From positions 372,001 through 436,000 of the forward strand of contig NZ_JFYN01000034.1 of NCBI RefSeq assembly GCF_000631985.1: a stretch of 64,000 bases of DNA, read 5' to 3'. This stretch comes from Pseudomonas sp. RIT288. GTDB lineage: Bacteria > Pseudomonadota > Gammaproteobacteria > Pseudomonadales > Pseudomonadaceae. Both the position numbers and the translations under genes were made by a program. The notes below the pieces were generated by a model. That model did no database searches. It was given only the letters and a program-made list of their open reading frames with translations, and had not been told where the DNA came from. Shown piece after piece: positions 38,516 through 46,332 of this stretch. Numbering within the stretch: the first letter of the stretch is position 1; each line of letters begins with the position of its first letter.

Positions 38516-38527
38516 GAAATTGGGGCA
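38511..38527. promoter_or_regulatory. NtrC-type site, proximal, upstream of glnA
   Basis: AGCGTGAAATTGGGGCA agrees with TGCACTAAATTGGTGCA at about 12 of 17 positions, mainly in the centre and right half. It is weaker than the distal site. Confidence 0.35.
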
Positions 38528-38547
38528 AAAAACCCATGCTGGGGCAC

Positions 38548-38563
38548 TGGCATGCAATTTGCT
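38548..38563 (+). promoter_or_regulatory. Sigma-54 promoter of glnA
   Basis: TGGCATGCAATTTGCT has GG (38549-38550) and GC (38561-38562) with exactly 10 bases between, matching the sigma-54 -24/-12 element. The predicted start is near 38574, leaving a leader of about 86 bases before glnA. Glutamine synthetase genes are classic NtrC/sigma-54 targets. Confidence 0.8.
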
Positions 38564-38659
38564 CCCTTGTGAGGCAGGTTGCCTTGGCAGAGTATCTGCG
38601 CCGGCATCACCCCTATTAAGGGCATCCACTACCAAGCCCTAAGCCACCCGGAGGACACT

Positions 38660-40066
38660 ATGTCGAAGTCGGTTCAACTCATCAAAGATCATGACGTCAA
38701 GTGGATTGATCTGCGCTTCACGGACACCAAAGGCACTCAGCACCACGTGACCATGCCGGCTCGCGATGCGCTGGAAGACGACTTCTTCGAAGTCGGCAAG
38801 ATGTTCGACGGTTCCTCCATCGCTGGCTGGAAAGGCATCGAAGCCTCCGACATGATCCTGCTGCCGGACGACGATACTGCCGTTCTCGACCCGTTCACCG
38901 AAGACGCGACCCTGATCCTGGTTTGCGACATCATCGAACCTTCGACCATGCAAGGTTATGATCGCGACCCGCGCGCCATCGCTCACCGTGCCGAGGAATA
39001 CCTGAAGACCACCGGTATCGGTGACACCGTCTTCGCCGGTCCAGAACCAGAATTCTTCATCTTCGACGAAGTGAAGTTCAAGTCCGACATCTCCGGCTCG
39101 ATGTTCAAGATCTACTCCGAACAAGGCTCGTGGATGTCCGACCAGGACATCGAAGGCGGCAACAAAGGCCACCGGCCTGGTATCAAAGGCGGCTACTTCC
39201 CGGTTCCGCCGTTCGACCACGACCACGAAATCCGTACTGCCATGTGCAACGCACTGGAAGAGATGGGCCAGACCGTTGAAGTTCACCACCACGAAGTGGC
39301 GACTGCCGGTCAGAACGAAATCGGTGTCAAGTTCAACACCCTGGTGAAGAAAGCTGACGAAGTTCAGACTCTGAAATACGTTGTCCACAACGTTGCCGAC
39401 GCTTACGGCCGCACCGCGACCTTCATGCCGAAGCCACTGTACGGCGACAACGGCTCGGGCATGCACGTACACATGTCCATCGCCAAAGATGGCAAGAACA
39501 CCTTTGCTGGCGAAGGCTATGCCGGCCTGTCCGAAACCGCCCTGTACTTCATCGGCGGTATCATCAAGCACGGTAAGGCCCTGAACGGCTTCACCAACCC
39601 GGCAACCAACTCCTACAAGCGTCTGGTGCCAGGTTTCGAAGCTCCGGTGATGCTGGCCTACTCGGCGCGCAACCGTTCCGCCTCGATCCGCATTCCTTAC
39701 GTCAACAGCCCACGCGGCCGTCGTATCGAAGCACGCTTCCCGGATCCGGCTGCCAACCCGTACCTGGCTTTCGCAGCACTGCTGATGGCCGGTCTGGACG
39801 GTATCCAGAACAAGATCCACCCAGGCGATGCCGCTGACAAAAACCTGTACGACCTGCCGCCTGAAGAGGCGAAAGAGATCCCACAAGTTTGCGGCAGCCT
39901 GAAAGAAGCCCTGGAAGAGCTGGACAAGGGCCGTGCGTTCCTGACCAAGGGCGGCGTGTTCTCCGACGACTTCATCGACGCTTACATCGCGCTGAAATCC
40001 GAAGAAGAAATCAAGGTCCGCACCTTCGTACACCCACTGGAATATGAGCTGTACTACAGCTGCTGA
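38660..40066 (+). CDS. glnA: Glutamine synthetase type I
   Basis: Assimilates ammonia: glutamate + NH3 + ATP to glutamine. It starts at MSKSVQLI (GGAGG upstream) and has 468 residues. Active-site segments include [12 protein letters not shown] near residue 50, [20 protein letters not shown] (about 264) and the Asn/Arg region [14 protein letters not shown]. The Tyr-adenylylation loop NLYDLPPEE is present near residue 397, so activity should be controlled by GlnE. It is preceded by a sigma-54 promoter with NtrC-type sites and ends in a strong terminator. Confidence 0.98.
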   Translation: MSKSVQLIKDHDVKWIDLRFTDTKGTQHHVTMPARDALEDDFFEVGKMFDGSSIAGWKGIEASDMILLPDDDTAVLDPFTEDATLILVCDIIEPSTMQGYDRDPRAIAHRAEEYLKTTGIGDTVFAGPEPEFFIFDEVKFKSDISGSMFKIYSEQGSWMSDQDIEGGNKGHRPGIKGGYFPVPPFDHDHEIRTAMCNALEEMGQTVEVHHHEVATAGQNEIGVKFNTLVKKADEVQTLKYVVHNVADAYGRTATFMPKPLYGDNGSGMHVHMSIAKDGKNTFAGEGYAGLSETALYFIGGIIKHGKALNGFTNPATNSYKRLVPGFEAPVMLAYSARNRSASIRIPYVNSPRGRRIEARFPDPAANPYLAFAALLMAGLDGIQNKIHPGDAADKNLYDLPPEEAKEIPQVCGSLKEALEELDKGRAFLTKGGVFSDDFIDAYIALKSEEEIKVRTFVHPLEYELYYSC

Positions 40067-40100
40067 TCCGGTAGCGCCGCGCTCCGCGGCGTGACAAAGA

Positions 40101-40123
40101 GGCCTCCTTCGGGAGGCCTTTTT
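40101..40123 (+). terminator. Rho-independent terminator after glnA
   Basis: Stem GGCCTCC / GGAGGCC with a TTCG tetraloop followed by five T, 35 bp after the glnA stop. It separates glnA from the DUF4124-ntrBC group. Confidence 0.92.
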
Positions 40124-40157
40124 ATTGCCCACGATTTATGAAACTACGCAAATCCCC

Positions 40158-40246
40158 TGTGGGAGCGAGCCTGCTCGCGAATGCGGTGGGTCATTGACAG
40201 GGAAGGCGACTGATACGCCGCCTTCGCGAGCAGGCTCGCTCCCACA
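40158..40246. repeat. REP pair, family B
   Basis: Two facing GTGGGAGCGAGCCTGCTCGCGAA units with a spacer of about 40 bp, between glnA and the first DUF4124 gene. Confidence 0.9.
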
Positions 40247-40349
40247 AGGGATTTTGGCCTCTGAATGATCTCCGGATATGTCCCGGGTTGGGCCAACCGC
40301 CACACCTGACCTATGCTGCACCCCATCGCTTTCTTTCCCGGTCGATTTC

Positions 40350-40862
40350 ATGGGTCGCACCTTTCTCTACAGCCTGCTGCTGATCGCCCTGCCCGCCGCC
40401 GCGCAGATCTACAAGTACACCGACGCCAACGGCAACACGGTCTACAGCGATCACTCGCCGGACGGTGTTCAGGCGCAACCGGTCGAGTTGCCGCCGCTGA
40501 ACCGCGTCGAGCCGCAGGCACCGAGCGCACCGGCGCCCGCCAGCACCGACAATCGCCCACCTGCACGCAGCGCTTATGAAGTGCTGGAACTGACCGGCCT
40601 GCCCAGCGAAGAAGCGCTGCGCGCCAATAACGGCACCTTCACTGTCAACGTGCTGATCAAGCCACGCCTGCAGCCTCCGCACCAATTAAGGCTGGTCCTG
40701 GACGACGCGCCTTACGGCCAGCCGAGCAACGTGCCGATCCTGCAACTGGTGAATGTCGATCGCGGCGAGCATCGTCTCGCGGTGCAGGTGATCGACGGCG
40801 AAGCGATCATCCAGCAAAGCCCGGCGGCGGTGTTCACGGTGCAGCGGGTGCACAAGCCGTGA
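40350..40862 (+). CDS. DUF4124 domain protein, exported (first copy)
   Basis: A 170-residue exported protein. The start MGRTFLYSLL at 40350 gives a signal peptide ending in PAAAQ. It is followed at once by the DUF4124 core IYKYTDANGNTVYSDHSP, and later by a beta-rich C-terminal region with VLIKPRLQPP and LAVQVIDGE. It overlaps the next gene, a relative of similar build, by 4 bp (GTGA), so the two arose by duplication or are partners. DUF4124 has no known activity. Confidence 0.88.
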   Translation: MGRTFLYSLLLIALPAAAQIYKYTDANGNTVYSDHSPDGVQAQPVELPPLNRVEPQAPSAPAPASTDNRPPARSAYEVLELTGLPSEEALRANNGTFTVNVLIKPRLQPPHQLRLVLDDAPYGQPSNVPILQLVNVDRGEHRLAVQVIDGEAIIQQSPAAVFTVQRVHKP

Positions 40863-41476
40863 GGATTTTCTGGCTGATCCTGTGCCTGTCTGCCCTGCCC
40901 GTTTCGGCGGAGGTCTTCACCTATGTCGATGCGCAGGGCAATCGCGTCTACACCGACCAGCCGCGCGGCAACGCCAAGCGCGTGCCTATCGCAACCAGCA
41001 ATCGCATGTCGGCCAACCCCACGGCTGCAGCACCGATCAGCGCTGTAAAAAAGGTCGCGGAACAACCACTGTTTCACTACGACATGCTGCGCATTCTGAT
41101 CCCCGAGCCGGATGCGACCCTTCGCAGCAGCGCGGGCGAGGTGATCGTCAGTGTCACCAGCGAACCCGGTTTGCAGCAGGGCCATCGCTATCGCCTGCTA
41201 CTGGACGGACAGGCCACTGGCGAACCAGGCCTCAGTCCGGTGTTCCCGTTGAGCAACATCGACCGGGGCAGTCACAACCTGTCGGTGGAAATCCTTGATG
41301 AGCAGGGTCGCACCGTCGAGCGCACCGCCAACCAGCCGTTCCACATGCTGCGTATCTCGCTGGCACAAAAGCGCCAAGTCAAACCCTGCGTCAGCGCGGA
41401 CTACGGCGTGCGCCCGGAATGTCCGCTGAAAGACAAACCCGCTGAAGAAAAAAATCCCTTCCTGCGCTTCTTCTAA
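40859..41476 (+). CDS. DUF4124 domain protein, exported (second copy)
   Basis: A 205-residue exported protein with a GTG start inside the stop region of the preceding gene. The signal peptide ends PVSAE and the DUF4124 core VFTYVDAQGNRVYTDQP follows. The C-terminal part (IVSVTSEPGL, GSHNLSVEILDEQG) aligns by eye with the first copy, and an extra Cys pair (KPCVSADYGVRPECP) closes the protein. Function unknown; conserved position between glnA and ntrB. Confidence 0.88.
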   Translation: MRIFWLILCLSALPVSAEVFTYVDAQGNRVYTDQPRGNAKRVPIATSNRMSANPTAAAPISAVKKVAEQPLFHYDMLRILIPEPDATLRSSAGEVIVSVTSEPGLQQGHRYRLLLDGQATGEPGLSPVFPLSNIDRGSHNLSVEILDEQGRTVERTANQPFHMLRISLAQKRQVKPCVSADYGVRPECPLKDKPAEEKNPFLRFF

Positions 41477-41491
41477 CGCCGTTCAGCTTTA

Positions 41492-41508
41492 CGCACTATA
41501 TTGGTGCA
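41492..41508. promoter_or_regulatory. NtrC site upstream of ntrBC
   Basis: CGCACTATATTGGTGCA differs from the NtrC consensus dyad TGCACTATATTGGTGCA only at the first base. A TATATT hexamer usable as a -10 box lies inside it (41497-41502). Bound NtrC could therefore repress ntrBC, as at the E. coli glnL promoter. ntrB starts 200 bp downstream. Confidence 0.7.
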
Positions 41509-41707
41509 ATAGACTGCACCGCACCCAGATTCCAACCCATTTTGGTTCGAAACTTCCCATTCGAGCTGGCACCCTGCCACTCAAACGAGCGTCAAACGCC
41601 TGTTTCACGGGTTGAACGCTTCTTTTCGGAGCCTTGGTTTGGTTTTTGCATTTTATGTTTAACGACGCCTGCTTCTTGCGCACGCTCCGCCCCCAAAAGA
41701 GGCTCCG

Positions 41708-42793
41708 ATGACTATTAGCGACGCAATCCACCGTTTGCTGCTCGACAACCTGACCACTGCCACCATTCTGCTCGACGCCGAACTGCGCCTTGAGTACATG
41801 AACCCGGCGGCCGAGATGCTGCTGGCCATCAGCGGTCAGCGCAGTCATGGACAGTTCATCAGCGAGCTGTTCACCGAGTCCACCGAGGCGCTCAACTCGC
41901 TGCGTCAGGCGGTCGAACAGGCACACCCGTTTACCAAGCGTGAGGCGATGCTCACCGCCCTCACCGGTCAGACCCTGACCGTGGATTACGCAGTGACGCC
42001 GATCCTCAGCAACGGCGCGACCATGCTCCTGCTGGAAGTGCACCCGCGTGATCGCCTGCTGCGGATCACCAAGGAAGAGGCGCAACTGTCCAAACAGGAA
42101 ACCAGCAAGATGCTGGTGCGCGGCCTCGCCCACGAGATCAAGAACCCGCTCGGCGGCATCCGTGGCGCCGCGCAGTTGCTGGCCCGCGAACTGCCGGAAG
42201 ACAGCCTGCGCGACTACACCAACGTGATCATTGAAGAGGCCGACCGCCTGCGCAATCTGGTCGACCGCATGCTCGGCTCGAACAAGCTGCCGTCGCTGGC
42301 GCTGTGCAACGTTCACGAAGTGCTCGAACGCGTCTCCCAACTGGTCGAAGCGGAAAGCCAGGGTTGCATCACCTTGGTGCGCGACTACGACCCGAGCATT
42401 CCCGACGTATTGATCGACCGCGAACAAATGATTCAGGCCGTACTGAACATCGTGCGCAACGCGATGCAGGCGATCAGCAGCCAGAACGAGCTGCGTCTGG
42501 GCCGCATCAGCCTGCGCACGCGGACCATGCGCCAGTTCACCATTGGCCACATCCGTCATCGTCTGGTGACCAAAATCGAGATCATCGACAACGGTCCCGG
42601 GATCCCTGCAGAACTTCAGGAAACCATCTTCTTTCCCATGGTCAGCGGCCGCCCGGACGGTACCGGGCTGGGCCTGGCCATCACCCAGAACATCATCAGC
42701 CAGCACCAGGGCCTGATCGAGTGTGACAGCCACCCCGGCCACACCACGTTCTCGATCTTTCTGCCACTGGAACAAGGAGCCACATCGACATGA
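41708..42793 (+). CDS. ntrB: Nitrogen regulation sensor kinase NtrB
   Basis: Cytoplasmic histidine kinase/phosphatase for NtrC, controlled by PII (GlnB/GlnK). The 361-residue product has an N-terminal PAS domain (about 8-120), the H-box LAHEIKNPLGG with the phospho-accepting His near residue 140, the N-box IVRNAMQA (about 250) and the ATP-lid glycine motifs DNGPGIP and GTGLGLAI near the C-terminus. It has no membrane segment, as usual for NtrB. It overlaps ntrC by 4 bp (ATGA). Confidence 0.97.
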   Translation: MTISDAIHRLLLDNLTTATILLDAELRLEYMNPAAEMLLAISGQRSHGQFISELFTESTEALNSLRQAVEQAHPFTKREAMLTALTGQTLTVDYAVTPILSNGATMLLLEVHPRDRLLRITKEEAQLSKQETSKMLVRGLAHEIKNPLGGIRGAAQLLARELPEDSLRDYTNVIIEEADRLRNLVDRMLGSNKLPSLALCNVHEVLERVSQLVEAESQGCITLVRDYDPSIPDVLIDREQMIQAVLNIVRNAMQAISSQNELRLGRISLRTRTMRQFTIGHIRHRLVTKIEIIDNGPGIPAELQETIFFPMVSGRPDGTGLGLAITQNIISQHQGLIECDSHPGHTTFSIFLPLEQGATST

Positions 42794-44226
42794 GCCGTAG
42801 TGAAACCGTGTGGATCGTCGATGACGACCGTTCTATCCGTTGGGTTCTGGAAAAGGCCTTGCAGCAGGAAGGCATGACCACGCAGAGCTTCGACAGCGCC
42901 GACGGCGTGATGAGTCGTCTGGCACGTCAGCAGCCTGATGTGATCATTTCCGACATCCGCATGCCGGGCGCCAGCGGCCTCGACCTGCTGGCACGCATCC
43001 GCGAACAGCACCCACGGTTGCCGGTCATCATCATGACCGCTCACTCCGACCTGGACAGCGCCGTCGCCTCGTATCAGGGCGGCGCGTTCGAGTACCTGCC
43101 CAAGCCGTTCGACGTGGACGAGGCGGTATCGCTGGTCAAACGCGCCAACCAGCATGCGCAGGAACAGCAAGGCCTGGAAGTGGTGCCGGCGCTGACCCGC
43201 ACCCCGGAAATCATCGGCGAAGCGCCGGCGATGCAGGAGGTGTTTCGCGCCATCGGCCGCTTGAGCCACTCCAACATCACTGTGTTGATCAACGGCGAAT
43301 CCGGCACCGGTAAAGAACTGGTGGCCCACGCCCTGCACCGCCACAGCCCGCGCGCGGCCTCGCCGTTCATCGCGCTGAACATGGCGGCGATCCCCAAGGA
43401 CCTGATGGAATCCGAGCTGTTCGGCCACGAGAAAGGTGCGTTCACCGGCGCGGCCAACCTGCGCCGCGGGCGTTTCGAACAGGCTGACGGCGGCACGTTG
43501 TTCCTCGACGAAATCGGCGACATGCCAGCCGATACCCAGACCCGCTTGCTGCGGGTGCTGGCCGACGGCGAGTTCTATCGCGTCGGCGGCCATGTGCCGG
43601 TCAAGGTCGATGTGCGGATCATTGCCGCGACTCACCAGAATCTGGAAACCCTGGTGCATGCCGGGAAGTTCCGTGAGGACTTGTTCCACCGCCTCAACGT
43701 GATCCGCATCCACATCCCGCGCCTGTCGGACCGTCGCGAAGATATCCCGACCCTGGCCAAGCACTTCCTCAGCCGCGCCGCGCAAGAACTGGCGGTGGAG
43801 CCGAAGCTGCTGAAAAGCGAGACCGAGGAATACCTGAAGAACCTGCCATGGCCGGGCAACGTGCGGCAGCTGGAGAACACCTGCCGCTGGATCACCGTGA
43901 TGGCCTCCGGGCGCGAAGTGCACATCAGTGACCTGCCGCCGGAACTGCTGAGCCTGCCACAGGATTCGGCGCCAGTGACCAACTGGGAGCAGGCGCTGCG
44001 CCAGTGGGCCGATCAGGCCTTGGCCCGTGGCCAGTCGAGCTTGCTCGACAGCGCGGTGCCGGCGTTCGAGCGGATCATGATCGAGACCGCACTGAAGCAC
44101 ACGGCGGGTCGTCGTCGTGATGCGGCGGTATTGCTCGGCTGGGGGCGTAATACCCTGACGCGCAAAATCAAAGAATTGGGGATGAAAGTGGATGGCGGGG
44201 ATGATGATGAGGGGGATGAGGGTTAA
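42790..44226 (+). CDS. ntrC: Nitrogen regulation response regulator NtrC
   Basis: Sigma-54 activator of nitrogen-starvation genes. The 478-residue product has a receiver domain (WIVDDDRS at the N-terminus, phospho-acceptor Asp near 54 in IISDIRMPGASG), then an AAA+ domain with Walker A GESGTGKE (about 170), the sigma-54 contact loop GAFTGA (about 215), Walker B LFLDEIGDMP, and a Fis-type HTH (DAAVLLGWGRNTLTRKIKEL) near the C-terminus. An acidic tail of Asp/Glu/Gly ends the protein. Likely targets in this window are glnA, ntrBC itself, the downstream small RNA and perhaps hutU. Confidence 0.98.
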   Translation: MSRSETVWIVDDDRSIRWVLEKALQQEGMTTQSFDSADGVMSRLARQQPDVIISDIRMPGASGLDLLARIREQHPRLPVIIMTAHSDLDSAVASYQGGAFEYLPKPFDVDEAVSLVKRANQHAQEQQGLEVVPALTRTPEIIGEAPAMQEVFRAIGRLSHSNITVLINGESGTGKELVAHALHRHSPRAASPFIALNMAAIPKDLMESELFGHEKGAFTGAANLRRGRFEQADGGTLFLDEIGDMPADTQTRLLRVLADGEFYRVGGHVPVKVDVRIIAATHQNLETLVHAGKFREDLFHRLNVIRIHIPRLSDRREDIPTLAKHFLSRAAQELAVEPKLLKSETEEYLKNLPWPGNVRQLENTCRWITVMASGREVHISDLPPELLSLPQDSAPVTNWEQALRQWADQALARGQSSLLDSAVPAFERIMIETALKHTAGRRRDAAVLLGWGRNTLTRKIKELGMKVDGGDDDEGDEG

Positions 44227-44248
44227 CTCGGCACTCTAGTCGTCCGCG

Positions 44249-44327
44249 AAAAGATCGCAGCCTCCGGCAGCTCCTACAGAGAACACCTATCCCTGTAAGA
44301 GCTGCCAAAGGCTGCGATCTTTTTTTG
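44249..44327. repeat. REP pair, family A (diverged right arm)
   Basis: Inverted pair; the right arm reads GTAAGAGCTGCCAAAGGCTGCGATC with two changes from the consensus. It lies directly after ntrC. Confidence 0.85.
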
Positions 44328-44329
44328 TG

Positions 44330-44346
44330 TGCACCGCCACAAGGCA
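44330..44346. promoter_or_regulatory. Possible NtrC site upstream of the NrsZ-like RNA
   Basis: TGCACCGCCACAAGGCA has one TGCACC half and a shortened opposite half with correct 17-bp spacing. It lies about 170-185 bp upstream of the predicted small-RNA start. Weak match. Confidence 0.35.
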
Positions 44347-44426
44347 CGACGAACCGCAATTGGGCACAAGTCATCGATCAAAAAAACACCGACCAGGATA
44401 AAGACTCCAGCCAGGCAGAAGCATCA

Positions 44427-44449
44427 AAGCCCCGATTTACGGGGCTTTC
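44427..44449 (+). terminator. Terminator after ntrC
   Basis: AAAGCCCCG / CGGGGCTTT is a perfect 9-bp stem with an ATTTA loop, followed by only one further pyrimidine run (TTTCG). It lies between ntrC and the small-RNA promoter and would isolate the two transcripts. Confidence 0.75.
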
Positions 44450-44488
44450 GCGCATCTGAAGCTTTTTTCTGTTTCGAAATACTAAAAC

Positions 44489-44505
44489 TGGCACGCCCCC
44501 TGCAA
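44489..44505 (+). promoter_or_regulatory. Sigma-54 promoter of the NrsZ-like small RNA
   Basis: TGGCACGCCCCCTGCAA matches the sigma-54 consensus TGGCACG-N4-TTGCA at all but one position, with 10 bases between GG (44490-44491) and GC (44502-44503). The predicted start is near 44514. There is no open reading frame of note downstream on this strand until trmL. Confidence 0.85.
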
Positions 44506-44513
44506 TAACCCTC

Positions 44514-44738
44514 ACAGGTGATTCGGTTCACCACCCGTTTCGGGGACCTTGGTACAGGCAGGCCGGGGAATCCCCTCTTTACACCGGGCTCACACCGCCA
44601 ACGCGATGCGCCCACCCTTTTGGGATCCTTGGTACAGGCAGGCCGGGGGTTCCCTCTTTACACCGGACCGACGCAGCAAGCGCGGTCCACCCCGTTTTGG
44701 GAACCCTGGTACAGGCAGGCCGGGAATTCCCGCTTTTA
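44514..44738 (+). ncRNA. nrsZ: NrsZ-like nitrogen-regulated small RNA
   Basis: A non-coding transcript of about 225 nt is predicted from a near-perfect sigma-54 promoter just downstream of ntrC. P. aeruginosa NrsZ is an NtrBC/RpoN-dependent, processed small RNA of similar size from the same location (from memory). The body is three tandem modules, each with the core CTTGGTACAGGCAGGCCGGG or close variant. Each core is preceded by a small CCC-loop-GGG hairpin and followed by a GGGG/CCCC hairpin and TCTTT. The last module ends CGGGAATTCCCGCTTTTATT, which should be the terminator. The identity rests on position, promoter type, size and repeats, not on an alignment. Confidence 0.78.
44533..44738. 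repeat. Three tandem modules of about 78 bp (last one shorter)
   Basis: Cores start at 44547, 44627 and 44704 (periods 80 and 77 bp). Sequence between cores differs, but hairpins are kept: CCCG-TTT-CGGG, CCC-TTTT-GGG and CCC-CGTTTT-GGG before the core; GGGG-AAT-CCCC, GGG-GGTT-CCC and CGGG-AATT-CCCG after it. This pattern suggests selection on RNA structure. Confidence 0.85.
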
Positions 44739-44740
44739 TT
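44717..44740 (+). terminator. Terminator of the NrsZ-like RNA
   Basis: CGGG-AATT-CCCG with a bulged extension and TTTTATT downstream. The stem is short. It overlaps the stop codon of the convergent one-TM protein gene (44736-44738). Confidence 0.5.
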
Positions 44741-45176
44741 GCTCTCGGAGATGGATCTCCAGCCGCCAGCGGTCATCGACCTTGCTGCCGGCCCACTCCC
44801 CTTGCAGCGGTCGCGCTGCCAGCACCGTCAGCAACAGCCCACCGTCACTCAACCGCGTTCGCCAGTTCACGTCCTTGCCGTTGAGCTTGAGCTGGCCTTT
44901 CTGCGCGCGACCTTCAGCCTGGAACAACAGGGCCACGGTGCCATCGATGATTTCGCCGTGCAGCTTCGGTTCGTTGTTGAACCACACCACCAGGCCGTCA
45001 TCGGTCACGTCAACCTGCTGCAGCACACTCGGATCCGGCGTGGTCAGGCGACCGATCATCAAACCGATCATCACGCCGACAATCGCCAGCGAACCGATCA
45101 CCCGCGGGAATAGTTTCGAACGCGGGTCGGCTTGCGGCGTAGAATGCGCGTCATCTTTACCTTCGGAGCCGTGCAT
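44736..45176 (-). CDS. Single-pass membrane protein of unknown function
   Basis: A 146-residue protein with a hydrophilic N-terminus of about 24 residues, one membrane helix (VIGSLAIVGVMIGLMIGRL, about 26-44) and a periplasmic C-terminal domain with predicted beta character. AGGA lies upstream of the ATG. The start codon overlaps that of divergent trmL (shared CATG), and the stop codon overlaps the small-RNA terminator. P. aeruginosa has a hypothetical gene in the equivalent place (PA5126, from memory). No function can be given. Confidence 0.85.
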   Translation of the reverse strand: MHGSEGKDDAHSTPQADPRSKLFPRVIGSLAIVGVMIGLMIGRLTTPDPSVLQQVDVTDDGLVVWFNNEPKLHGEIIDGTVALLFQAEGRAQKGQLKLNGKDVNWRTRLSDGGLLLTVLAARPLQGEWAGSKVDDRWRLEIHLREQ

Positions 45177-45630
45177 GTTTCACGTCATCCTTTTTCAACC
45201 AGAAATTCCGCCGAACACCGGCAACGTTATCAGGCTGTGCGCCAACAGTGGCTGCCACCTGCATTTGATCGAACCGCTGGGTTTCGAGATGGACGACAAA
45301 CGCTTGCGCCGGGCCGGTCTCGACTACCACGAATATGCCACGTTGCAGCGTCACGCCGACCTCGCCAGTTGCCTTGAGAGTCTCGGCAATCCACGGCTGT
45401 TCGCGTTTACCACCAAAGGCTCGCGGCCGTTTCACGATGCCGCGTTCGTCCCGGGCGATGCGTTCATCTTCGGCCCGGAAAGCCGTGGCCTGCCGCCGGA
45501 AGTGCTCGACGCCCTGCCCGCCGAACAGCGCCTGCGCCTGCCGATGCGTGAAGGCTGCCGCAGCCTGAACCTGTCCAACACCGTGGCAGTGGCCGTGTAC
45601 GAAGCGTGGCGGCAGAACGACTTCAAATAA
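45175..45630 (+). CDS. trmL: tRNA (cytidine/uridine-2'-O-)-methyltransferase TrmL
   Basis: SPOUT-class enzyme that methylates the 2-prime oxygen of wobble nucleotide 34 in some tRNA-Leu. The 151-residue product has normal length. Family motifs are FQPEIPPNTGNVIRL at the N-terminus, GPESRGLP near residue 102 and the knot-forming CRSLNLSNTVAVAVYE at the C-terminus. GGAG 6 bases before the ATG lies inside the divergent gene. A -10-like TAGAAT at 45140-45145 also lies in that coding region. Confidence 0.95.
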   Translation: MFHVILFQPEIPPNTGNVIRLCANSGCHLHLIEPLGFEMDDKRLRRAGLDYHEYATLQRHADLASCLESLGNPRLFAFTTKGSRPFHDAAFVPGDAFIFGPESRGLPPEVLDALPAEQRLRLPMREGCRSLNLSNTVAVAVYEAWRQNDFK

Positions 45631-45641
45631 CCACCCGATCC

Positions 45642-45722
45642 CTGTAGGAGCTGCCGCAGGCTGCGATCTTTGATCTTGTTTTTGAAGATCAAAAGATCGC
45701 AGCCTGCGGCAGCTCCTACAGG
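45642..45722. repeat. REP pair, family A
   Basis: Long near-perfect inverted repeat, CCTGTAGGAGCTGCCGCAGG mirrored at the other end, with arms continuing through GATCTTTGATC. It sits between convergent trmL and secB. Confidence 0.88.
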
Positions 45723-45743
45723 AAGTCTGTATTCCAACCCAAG

Positions 45744-45771
45744 AAAAAAGCGCCTGTTACGGCGCTTTTTT
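45744..45771. terminator. Bidirectional terminator between trmL and secB
   Basis: AAAAAAGCGCC / GGCGCTTTTTT with a TGTTAC loop. The A and T tracts flank a GC stem, so it works from either side. Confidence 0.9.
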
Positions 45772-45789
45772 CGTTGTCGCTCAAACCGC

Positions 45790-46275
45790 TTATTGTACGG
45801 TCGGCGTCTCGCCAGCTTCCTGCATGCGCTGCAGCTCTTGCGCGTACAGGGCGTCGAAGTTCACCGGAGCCAGCATCAGGGCCGGGAACGAACCGCGGGT
45901 CACCAGGCTGTCCAGGGTTTCGCGAGCGTACGGGAACAGGATGTTCGGGCAGAACGCACCCAGGGTGTGGCTCATCGAAGCTGCGTCGAGGTTCTTGATC
46001 AGGAAGATACCGGCCTGTTGCACTTCAGCGATGAAGGCCACTTCGTCACCGTTTTTCACAGTCACGGACAGGGTCAGCACGACTTCGTAGAAATCGCCTT
46101 CCAGTTCTTTCTGGCGAGTGTTCAGGTCCAGACCGACGGTCGGGTCCCACTGCTGGCGGAAGATCGCCGGGCTTTTCGGAGCTTCGAAGGACAGATCGCG
46201 TACGTAGATGCGCTGCAAGGAGAATTGCGGTGCGGTTTCTTCTTCGCTGGCTGCAGTGTTCTGTTGGTCAGTCAT
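45790..46275 (-). CDS. secB: Protein-export chaperone SecB
   Basis: Cytosolic tetrameric chaperone that holds precursors unfolded and hands them to SecA. The 161-residue product has the SecB core: [19 protein letters not shown] at residues 18-36, [12 protein letters not shown] near 80, [17 protein letters not shown] near 108 and PYARE. AAGGA is 8 bases upstream of the ATG. It is the last gene of a rhodanese-grxC-secB operon. Confidence 0.97.
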   Translation of the reverse strand: MTDQQNTAASEEETAPQFSLQRIYVRDLSFEAPKSPAIFRQQWDPTVGLDLNTRQKELEGDFYEVVLTLSVTVKNGDEVAFIAEVQQAGIFLIKNLDAASMSHTLGAFCPNILFPYARETLDSLVTRGSFPALMLAPVNFDALYAQELQRMQEAGETPTVQ

Positions 46276-46332
46276 CTCAGATCCTTTCTGATCTTGGGTC
46301 TTTTAGGGAGTGCTGTACGTGGGTGCAGCCGT

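Noticed and set aside
44533-44738. CRISPR array
   Set aside because: Only three copies, period about 78 bp with diverged flanks, no uniform spacers and no cas genes; it fits a structured small RNA.
44424-44776. Short minus-strand frames with repeated PGLPVPR-like peptides
   Set aside because: These are translations of the three RNA modules. They shift frame between modules, have no ribosome-binding site, and the plus strand has a sigma-54 promoter.
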